In this document: positions 1 to 6,515 of the stretch, piece after piece
Numbering within the stretch: the stretch's first letter is position 1
Layout: each line of letters begins with the position of its first letter
Assembly: GCA_013150955.1 (NCBI GenBank)
Contig: JAADJD010000066.1
Location: forward strand, 1-20,216
DNA length: 20,216 bases
DNA from: Calditrichota bacterium
GTDB lineage: Bacteria > Calditrichota > Calditrichia > RBG-13-44-9 > J042
Direction: 5' to 3'
Notes under the pieces: generated by a model
What the model was told of the DNA's origin: nothing
Seen by the model: the letters and a program-made list of their open reading frames with translations, nothing else
Databases searched by the model: none
Made by a program: the position numbers and the translations under genes

Positions 1-29
1 CGGCGGCAAAATGCCTGACGCTTGCACAT

Positions 30-3000
30 ATGGCACAGGATATTTTGAATGTCATACCTGCTACATACAGGGCAGAAGTTAATCTTTATGAAAAATTTCA
101 TCAAATTAATAAGAAGATTAACGAGATTAAGTCTGAAGTTTCAACTGCATCGGTGCTCAATAAGGCTCAATTATCTAATTATTTGAATAGCCAAATTCAG
201 CAATTAAAATCAGGCGATTCGGCTTCCGACGATGAGAAGGAGGATTTTTCTAATATTTCCATCCAAAGGTCTGCTGCTTCTAATGAAACAGAAAAAATGC
301 AGAACGTGTATTGCATAGCTGGAATGCATCGTTCGGGTACTTCCGTACTTGCCCATATGCTTAATGTGATGGGCTTGTTTTTAGGGGAAGAAGATGAGTT
401 ATTGCCACCAGCAAAAGATAATCCCGAAGGATTTTGGGAGAATATCAATTTTATAGCAATCAATGATGCCATTTTAAACCTGTTAAATGGGAGTTGGGAT
501 AACCCACCTGAATTTGCAATTCGTCCGGAACAGGACAAGGAACAATGGGTTTTGATTTCGCTTCAAGCAAAAGAAGTAATAGCCAAGTATCAAAACCTTT
601 TCTTATGGGGCTGGAAAGATCCCCGAAACTGTATAACCTTTCCATTCTGGAAAGCCCTGATTCCGAATCTGAAAACAATCATTATTTTCCGAAATCCCAT
701 TGATGTGGCTGCTTCCCTTCAAAAACGAGATGGTTTCTCATTAGAGAAATCATTGGATTTGTGGTTCAGATACAATTCCGCTCTCGTCAAAAATGTTTCA
801 AATTCAGCAATCTGGATACCTTATGAAGCCCTTTTGCTACGTCCAGAAGTAGTATTGGAACGTCTTTTGGGTTGGCTGAATTGGGATGTTGGGCATAAGC
901 AAATAAATGATGCAATAAATTTAATTCACAAAAAAGAAATTGATGTTCAAAAAATATTTGAGAATCATGAATTACCAGAATACATCGCTAATTTATATCA
1001 AAAACTGTGGGAATTTTCAATAATCCAGAAGGAAGAATTGATTGATAAAAAAGCTTCTGATCAATCCACTATTGCTTCCTTAAATAAGAAACTTTCTCCA
1101 AAAAATGAAGCGACCAGTAACGAAGTCGAGCAGTGCCCAGCCTGTGGGAGTCTGGCCACGCAGCGCGCGCGGTACACCGCCGATATCGTGACCTGTGTGG
1201 ATTGTGGATTGACCTACCTGCGTCGCCTGCCCGAGGCCAGTCAATTGAAAAATTTGTATGATCTGTACGCCGATGAATTCTCCCACATGCGCCTGCCCCG
1301 AAATCCCGAGGAAGTGAAACGCAGCCCGCTGCGCCGGGAAACATTCCTGGAAGAGATTGAGCCATTCGTAAAACGAAAGGGACGCATTCTGGATGTTGGA
1401 TGTGGCTGGGGCGCCTTCCTGGATGCCGCTCGTGACAAAGGCTTTGAACCTTTCGGTATTGAAATTACCCCATCGGCAGTCGAATATGCCAACAGCCAGT
1501 TGAAAATTCAGGTCGATTCCCGCCCCCTGGAAGAGCAATCCTTTCCACGGAACAGTTTTTCTCTGGTGACCATGAATCACGTACTGGAACATCTGCCCCG
1601 TACCCGGCAGGTGTTGAACAAGGTGTTCGACATCCTGGAGCCGGATGGCGTCTTTGCGGGAATGGTGCCCAATTTTGCCTCCTTCTGTTCGGAAATGGAA
1701 CGAGAGAGATGGGATTGGCTGGATCCCAATTTCCATTACGTCCATTTCACTCCAGAAACATTACGCGCCAATCTGGAAAAGGCCGGCTTCGTGATCGAGA
1801 AATTGTATACCACGCGAGGGGATTATTCCCTGCATCGCTTGAAGAATTGTGTGTACCAGAAGTATGGAAAGGTGACAGATGAGGAGTTCGAGCGAATTGT
1901 GCAGGAACTGGAAGCCGATGGCAGGGGGGAAGAAATTCGATTTGTAGCCCGCAAACCCGCCCGACCTATCCAGCCGGAAGAGCGACCGGAGTCCCGATCC
2001 CACCGCCAGCATCGTGCAACAAAGTCAAGCGAATCGGAGGTGGCGGTGCGTCAGCCCGAAGGCATCGCCCGCAAGCAAAAATCGCATGAAAAAATACCCA
2101 TTCAGGTTTCCATCATCATCCCGGTGTACAACCAGGTTGAATATACCCGCGTGTGCCTGGAAAAAATCTACCAGCACGCCGATCCAGACGTCACCTTCGA
2201 GGTGATTGTGGTGGACAACGCCTCCACCGATGAAACCCCGGCCTTCATGAAACAGGCGCAGAACATGTACCCCAATCTCACCTACATTCGCAGCGAAGAG
2301 AATTTGAAATATGCGGGTGGGTGTAACCTGGGGGCTCACAGGGCAAAAGGCAAGTATCTGGTCTTCTTAAACAACGATACCGAACCGGAACCGGGATGGT
2401 TGAAACAGGCCATTCGGGTGTTTCAGGAAGAACCCAATGTTGGGGTTCTGGGAGCAAAATTGTTGTATCCCGATCGCACCATTCAACATTGTGGAATCGA
2501 ATTTCAAAATTCCAAGATTGAGCACAATTTCATCTGGCCGTTCCATCGGTATCGCCATGCGAAGGAAGACAATCCGCTGGTCAATCGTCGAGAAGACGTC
2601 CATGCGGTTACCGGTGCGTGCCTGTTTATACCTCGCAAACTGTTTCAGCAGGTGGGCGGTTTCGACGAAAGTTACGGAATGTATTTCGAAGATACCGACC
2701 TGTGCTTTAAGGTGCGCAGGAAAGGGAAACGGGTGGTTTATGATCCCGACATCGTGGTCATTCACCACGAGGGGAAATCCACCGAAAACCTGGACAAGAT
2801 CCACGAGCTGAATCACAAAGCGGCAACGATATTTTACCAGAAATGGGAAGATGAACTGGTGGATATCGCGCTCGATGTTCTGCTGGAGAGGGTGGATGGC
2901 AAGTATCATTATTTTTCGGATTTCTTTTATCCCCGGGAATATAAAGAGGGGACGATTGTATTTTTGTACAAGTTGTTTAAACGATTGGGCAATTTCTATG

Positions 3001-5978
3001 CGTTTACGGGTGGCATAGGCGACGCGTTGCTGTTCCTTTCGACATTTTACGATTCAGTGGACGAGGCCACGGTGGTTTGTGCCCCCAACAATGTGGCAAC
3101 AGCACGGATTTTGTTTAATCAGTTTCCGAAAATCAAAAAGGTGTATTTCCTGCCGTTTCCCAATGCAAACGTGTGGCATTATACCCTGCGGAACCTGTGG
3201 TATAAATTGCCCAACTGTAAAGGGGTTGGGGTCACCCCGGCAGAATCCTACGAAAGCGACTGGAATGCCCGGCTGAATATTTTCCAGAAATACGGGGTGA
3301 AGGCACAACCGGATTGGATTCAGATGTTCCGTGGCAAGAAGATCACCGATTTTCAGGTGACCCTGCAGCCCAAGGGCAGCGTGCGGGGCATGGTGGGCAC
3401 CAAACGCAACATTATTCGTCCGCGGGACTGGCTGAAATTGCAAAAATATTTGATCGACAACGGCATTACCCCGGTGATACTGGGTGCACCGGATGAACGC
3501 GCCGTTTACCCGGCACTGGAAGGAGCGATTGACCGCCGAAGTTATAATTTGATCGAACAGATGGAATTGATTGCTTCCAGCGATGTGTTCATTGGTGCCG
3601 ATTCGTGGGGAAAGACGATGGCTGGACTGGCAGGCATCCCCACATTTGTTTTTCGATCCTGCCGTGGCAAAGATCTGCAGGGCTGGACGGATCCATCGGA
3701 GTTTGTGTTCATGCGTCCCTGGAAAAATATGGTCATCGTGGATACATTCGAAGAACTGATACAGCAGTTTCCCCGGCGGGTTGCCCGTCCCATGAAGGCG
3801 CTGGTGGATTATTCCAACTATCGGTTGCAAAAAACGGAAAACCTGTCGCCCTATTTTGAGGCACTGGTAAAGAACGATCAGATATTCCTGTGCCGACTGG
3901 CAGGCCTGGGCGATGTCCTGATGGCCTTTCCGCTGGCTCGCGCGCTGAAAAAGCAGTATCCGCATCTGGAGGTCAACTTCGTGACCGCTTATGCTTACAA
4001 ACACCTGGTGGATGCGAATCCGGATATTGATCGGTTTATCCCGCCGGAAGTGTATGGGGAATATCTGGTATTCGAGCCCTTTTCCGTCGATTTGAATCAG
4101 GGACGTTACGGGTATGCCACCAAACATCAGGTGGATGCGTTTCTGGAAGGATTGAATCTCCAGCTTTCCAATGAAGAAAAACACATTGAATTGAAGGTGT
4201 CCGCGGCTGCCGAGCGCACCGTGGAACAAAAATTTCAGGACATTATGTCTGCCTATCGCCGGAATGGTGCCCGCAGCTGGAACCGGGTGATCTTGCTGCA
4301 TCCTGCCAGGGGCGATGTGAACCGCACCTGGCCAAAGGAACGCTGGGAAGAGCTGGCCCGTCTGCTGGTAGGCAGTGGCAATCTGGTCATCATCGTTGGG
4401 AATTCCAGCGCCTCGCCCGATCGAGGCATTCACCAGCTGGATGTGGATGGGGTTTTTCATCTGGAAGATCAGCTATCCCCACTGGAATTTGTTGCCCTGT
4501 GCCGCAGAGCCGACGTGTTGATCTCCACCGACAGCGGCCCCATTCAGCTGGCGGGCGCTACCGACATTGCCATTGTAGGCATTTACTCCGTGGTGCGGGG
4601 GCGAAACCGGTTGCCTTACCGACATGGCGAACCGGGATGGAAGGCCGTCGCCGTGGAACCGTCCTGCCCCTTCAAAGGCTGTTACGAGAAAATGAATGAT
4701 GCGGCGTTTATGGAGCCGTATTTGAAAATGATTGAAAATGGACAGATTGCGCCAGCCACACTGTTTTCCCGCTGGTGTGTCCATCAGGATAAATATGCAT
4801 GTATGCGTTACCAGATCACCGTGGAGCAGGTGTGGGAAGCCCTGCAGCCCTTTCTGTTCTCCGAAACCGATAGCGCACGCCTGCTGGAAGAAGTCGATCG
4901 CTACCTGAAAATCCGCCGTCCCGATGAGGCGTTGAAGTTGCTGGAGAAAACCGTCTCCCGCGGCAATGCCGATGCCCGCGTCCTCCGGAAGTACATCGAA
5001 CTGCTCAAACAAAAGGGCGATCTGGTTAATTACATCCATTACCTGGAGCGCTATGTGGAAATGAATCCCGAAGATGCTACTGCCTTAAACGAGCTGGGCG
5101 TGGTGCGCTGGCAACAGGAACGGTTCGATGAAGCCATTGCCCTGTTCGAGAAAGCCGTGAGCTACAATGGCAATCATCCGGATCATATTAAAAACCTGGC
5201 CGATGCTTACCTGTCTCAGGAAGAATTCGAAAAGGCGATTCAGCTCTACGTTTATCTCATTCAGAAATATCCGGAGGACACGGAGGCCTATCAGCGACTG
5301 GCCATGTTGTATATCGAGAATGGGGATTATGACAGTGCGCGCTTGCTGCTGGATAAGGCGCTGGAATATCATCCAGAGGATCGTTACCTGCAGGACTGGC
5401 GGCGTTTGCTGGATACGCCGCGGGTGTATCTGGCGTATCAATTTATTAATGCCGGGGAGCTGGACACCGCCCGTGCGCTACTGGAAGAAGAGCTTACGGA
5501 GAATCCGGATCAGCTGGCCGCACGACTGGGCCTGGGCAGCGTGCTGTTTCACCAGGAGGATTACGCGGCGGCTAAAAATGTCTATCAACAAACATTGACA
5601 AAATACCCGGACAATGCCGAAGCTCTGTTCTATCTGGCAAAAATCCACCTCATGCAGGAAGATTGGCAGGGATTTGAAACGCTCCGTCAGGCGCATACGG
5701 AAGCCTTTCAGGCGGTTCCCGAGTTGCGCAAACTCTACATTCAGGCATTGATCGAAAAGGGGGATTTTGAACAGGCGCTGCGGGAGCTGGATCAATATCT
5801 GGAAGTGTTTCCCGAAGATGCCGATGGCTACATCATACTGGGAAATCTGTTTTACGAAGGCGGTAAGTCCCGGGAAGCCCTGAACTTTTACCACCGGGCA
5901 TTACAGCTGGAGCCGGAGAATGAAGACGTAAAAAGGATGGTGGAAAGTCTTTCCGGAGATGATTCTCCGCTGACCTGA
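30..5978 (+). CDS. Giant multidomain glycan enzyme: sulfotransferase - methyltransferase - GT2 - GT9-like x2 - TPR (probably 5'-partial)
   Basis: From the first ATG the product is 1982 aa; numbering starts there. Residues 1-90 are a polar, coil-like linker. Residues 92-340 are a sulfotransferase: PAPS-loop GMHRSGTS near 98, WGWKDPR near 193, and IIFRNPIDVAASLQKR near 217 (3'-phosphate site). Residues 369-650 are a SAM methyltransferase with a Zn-ribbon (CPACG 369, CVDCG 389), motif I ILDVGCGWG at 453 and NHVLEHL at 516. Residues 693-960 are a GT2 enzyme: VSIIIPVYNQ 693, VVDNAS 727, NNDT 781 and EDTD 887. Residues 985-1280 are a divergent GT9-like module (GGIGD 994). Residues 1285-1610 are a more typical one (GLGD 1292, STDSGP 1499). 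Residues 1640-1975 are TPR repeats. Domain roles come from family knowledge; the substrate is unknown, probably a cell-surface glycan. The frame is open to the left edge and no Shine-Dalgarno precedes the ATG, so the true start is probably outside the window. Base composition changes sharply near 1110. Confidence 0.9.
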   Translation: MAQDILNVIPATYRAEVNLYEKFHQINKKINEIKSEVSTASVLNKAQLSNYLNSQIQQLKSGDSASDDEKEDFSNISIQRSAASNETEKMQNVYCIAGMHRSGTSVLAHMLNVMGLFLGEEDELLPPAKDNPEGFWENINFIAINDAILNLLNGSWDNPPEFAIRPEQDKEQWVLISLQAKEVIAKYQNLFLWGWKDPRNCITFPFWKALIPNLKTIIIFRNPIDVAASLQKRDGFSLEKSLDLWFRYNSALVKNVSNSAIWIPYEALLLRPEVVLERLLGWLNWDVGHKQINDAINLIHKKEIDVQKIFENHELPEYIANLYQKLWEFSIIQKEELIDKKASDQSTIASLNKKLSPKNEATSNEVEQCPACGSLATQRARYTADIVTCVDCGLTYLRRLPEASQLKNLYDLYADEFSHMRLPRNPEEVKRSPLRRETFLEEIEPFVKRKGRILDVGCGWGAFLDAARDKGFEPFGIEITPSAVEYANSQLKIQVDSRPLEEQSFPRNSFSLVTMNHVLEHLPRTRQVLNKVFDILEPDGVFAGMVPNFASFCSEMERERWDWLDPNFHYVHFTPETLRANLEKAGFVIEKLYTTRGDYSLHRLKNCVYQKYGKVTDEEFERIVQELEADGRGEEIRFVARKPARPIQPEERPESRSHRQHRATKSSESEVAVRQPEGIARKQKSHEKIPIQVSIIIPVYNQVEYTRVCLEKIYQHADPDVTFEVIVVDNASTDETPAFMKQAQNMYPNLTYIRSEENLKYAGGCNLGAHRAKGKYLVFLNNDTEPEPGWLKQAIRVFQEEPNVGVLGAKLLYPDRTIQHCGIEFQNSKIEHNFIWPFHRYRHAKEDNPLVNRREDVHAVTGACLFIPRKLFQQVGGFDESYGMYFEDTDLCFKVRRKGKRVVYDPDIVVIHHEGKSTENLDKIHELNHKAATIFYQKWEDELVDIALDVLLERVDGKYHYFSDFFYPREYKEGTIVFLYKLFKRLGNFYAFTGGIGDALLFLSTFYDSVDEATVVCAPNNVATARILFNQFPKIKKVYFLPFPNANVWHYTLRNLWYKLPNCKGVGVTPAESYESDWNARLNIFQKYGVKAQPDWIQMFRGKKITDFQVTLQPKGSVRGMVGTKRNIIRPRDWLKLQKYLIDNGITPVILGAPDERAVYPALEGAIDRRSYNLIEQMELIASSDVFIGADSWGKTMAGLAGIPTFVFRSCRGKDLQGWTDPSEFVFMRPWKNMVIVDTFEELIQQFPRRVARPMKALVDYSNYRLQKTENLSPYFEALVKNDQIFLCRLAGLGDVLMAFPLARALKKQYPHLEVNFVTAYAYKHLVDANPDIDRFIPPEVYGEYLVFEPFSVDLNQGRYGYATKHQVDAFLEGLNLQLSNEEKHIELKVSAAAERTVEQKFQDIMSAYRRNGARSWNRVILLHPARGDVNRTWPKERWEELARLLVGSGNLVIIVGNSSASPDRGIHQLDVDGVFHLEDQLSPLEFVALCRRADVLISTDSGPIQLAGATDIAIVGIYSVVRGRNRLPYRHGEPGWKAVAVEPSCPFKGCYEKMNDAAFMEPYLKMIENGQIAPATLFSRWCVHQDKYACMRYQITVEQVWEALQPFLFSETDSARLLEEVDRYLKIRRPDEALKLLEKTVSRGNADARVLRKYIELLKQKGDLVNYIHYLERYVEMNPEDATALNELGVVRWQQERFDEAIALFEKAVSYNGNHPDHIKNLADAYLSQEEFEKAIQLYVYLIQKYPEDTEAYQRLAMLYIENGDYDSARLLLDKALEYHPEDRYLQDWRRLLDTPRVYLAYQFINAGELDTARALLEEELTENPDQLAARLGLGSVLFHQEDYAAAKNVYQQTLTKYPDNAEALFYLAKIHLMQEDWQGFETLRQAHTEAFQAVPELRKLYIQALIEKGDFEQALRELDQYLEVFPEDADGYIILGNLFYEGGKSREALNFYHRALQLEPENEDVKRMVESLSGDDSPLT
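303..1050 (+). other. Sulfotransferase module of the giant enzyme
   Basis: This encodes residues 92-340. The 5'-phosphosulfate loop (GMHRSGTS) and the 3'-phosphate-binding strand (IIFRNPIDVAASLQKR) are intact, as is the WGWKDPR motif common in bacterial glycan-associated sulfotransferases. The DNA is AT-rich (20 of 60 bases G/C at 541-600), unlike the rest of the gene (41 of 60 at 1141-1200). I infer that this module was joined to the methyltransferase-glycosyltransferase part by recombination. Confidence 0.75.
4860..5960 (+). other. TPR repeat tail of the giant enzyme
   Basis: Residues about 1640-1975 form consecutive 34-residue helix-turn-helix units. They show TPR spacing, for example ALNELGVVRWQQERFDEAIA, AYQRLAMLYIENGDYDSARL and GYIILGNLFYEGGKSREALN, each followed by a hydrophobic helix ending in P-E/P-D. 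Such tails bind protein partners or scaffold glycosyltransferases. The C-terminus is a short acidic end (GDDSPLT). Confidence 0.8.
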
Positions 5979-6029
5979 ACAGGGCATGCTGCGTTTTTGA
6001 GCATCGATGCCTCCCTGATTATGGATACG

Positions 6030-6058
6030 GCGGGATAATCCCCTGTGGATTATCCCGC
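6030..6058. terminator. Strong stem-loop after the giant gene, possible terminator
   Basis: A perfect 12-bp inverted repeat (6030-6041 with 6047-6058) encloses a 5-nt loop, starting 51 nt after the stop codon of the giant gene. No T-run follows on either strand, so it is not a classical intrinsic terminator. It may be an mRNA 3'-end stabiliser or a Rho-assisted stop. A 10-bp palindrome, GCATCGATGC, lies just upstream at 6001-6010. Confidence 0.45.
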
Positions 6059-6090
6059 ACCCGCCTTTGGGGGAAATAGAAACTGATGAC

Positions 6091-6283
6091 GCGTTAGACC
6101 ACGAATTGCACGAATGAACACAAATAAATCCAGATTATGCAATAGCCTACGAATTACACGAATGAACACCAATAAAAATAATAAAATGCACTTGATTCTA
6201 TCTGGATGAAAAAATTTTCTCGGATATATTCGCTATTTTGTTGATTTTTTTCGAATTCATTCGCGTGATTCGTGGTTTAACGC
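6091..6283 (+). repeat. MITE-like palindromic repeat, copy A, with terminal inverted repeats
   Basis: The ends 6091-6121 and 6253-6283 are inverted repeats of each other with 25 of 31 positions matching; both begin or end with the GCGTTA/TAACGC core. A second left-type half site lies at 6146-6170, 48 bp inside the first and nearly identical to it. The segment 6131-6287 matches 16294-16450 at 145 of 157 positions without gaps, in the same orientation. The interior is AT-rich with no plausible gene. Family identity is unknown to me; size, inverted ends and dispersal suggest a non-autonomous mobile or RNA-hairpin repeat. Confidence 0.75.
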
Positions 6284-6308
6284 TTTATTTGGGATTATCA
6301 TTCATTAA

Positions 6309-6328
6309 CACCCAGATTTATCTGGGTG
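6309..6328. repeat. Short perfect hairpin
   Basis: CACCCAGAT (6309-6317) is followed after two bases by its exact reverse complement (6320-6328). A folded RNA would use 7-8 of the 9 pairs. It lies 25 bp past repeat copy A and shares the CCCAGATTA-like word found at the left end of repeat copy B. The function is unknown. Confidence 0.4.
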
Positions 6329-6366
6329 GACAACTCCTATAGTAACAAGTACGTGATAGAACCGTT

Positions 6367-6395
6367 TTGACAGTTTGGGTCGTCTAATTTACACT
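6367..6395 (+). promoter_or_regulatory. Sigma-70-like promoter candidate pointing into the 3' end of the Lon-like gene
   Basis: A consensus -35 box TTGACA (6367-6372) is followed by a 17-bp spacer and TACACT (6390-6395, four of six consensus bases). No credible coding frame follows. A transcript from here would run through repeat copy C and antisense to the end of the protease gene. The only evidence is the match to consensus. Confidence 0.3.
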
Positions 6396-6424
6396 ACGGG
6401 TTGAAGTATATTGGATTGAGTCTT

Positions 6425-6499
6425 GATGAAAATGTATTCCGGGATTTATTCGCAATTTTTGTGGATATATTTTGGTTTCATTCGTGCAATTCGCGGTTT
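6425..6499 (+). repeat. Decayed partial repeat, copy C (right half)
   Basis: This stretch aligns to the right half of copies A and B. The first 29 bases differ from copy B at three positions, and the rest is looser but keeps the TTCATTCG...ATTCGCGGTTT end pattern. The left half is missing. It ends 16 bp from the stop codon of the convergent Lon-like gene, so it lies in that gene's 3' untranslated region on the minus strand. Confidence 0.55.
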
Positions 6500-6515
6500 C
6501 ATGCATGGTTTGGAA

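Noticed and set aside
3054-4460. A 468-codon open frame on the minus strand inside the giant gene
   Set aside because: It lies entirely opposite well-supported glycosyltransferase modules, its translation is low in recognisable motifs, and it has no ribosome site. Long antisense frames are common opposite GC-richer coding DNA.
6091-6283. CRISPR array or insertion sequence with transposase
   Set aside because: Only two half sites 48 bp apart, no regular repeat-spacer series, and no transposase or cas gene in the window.
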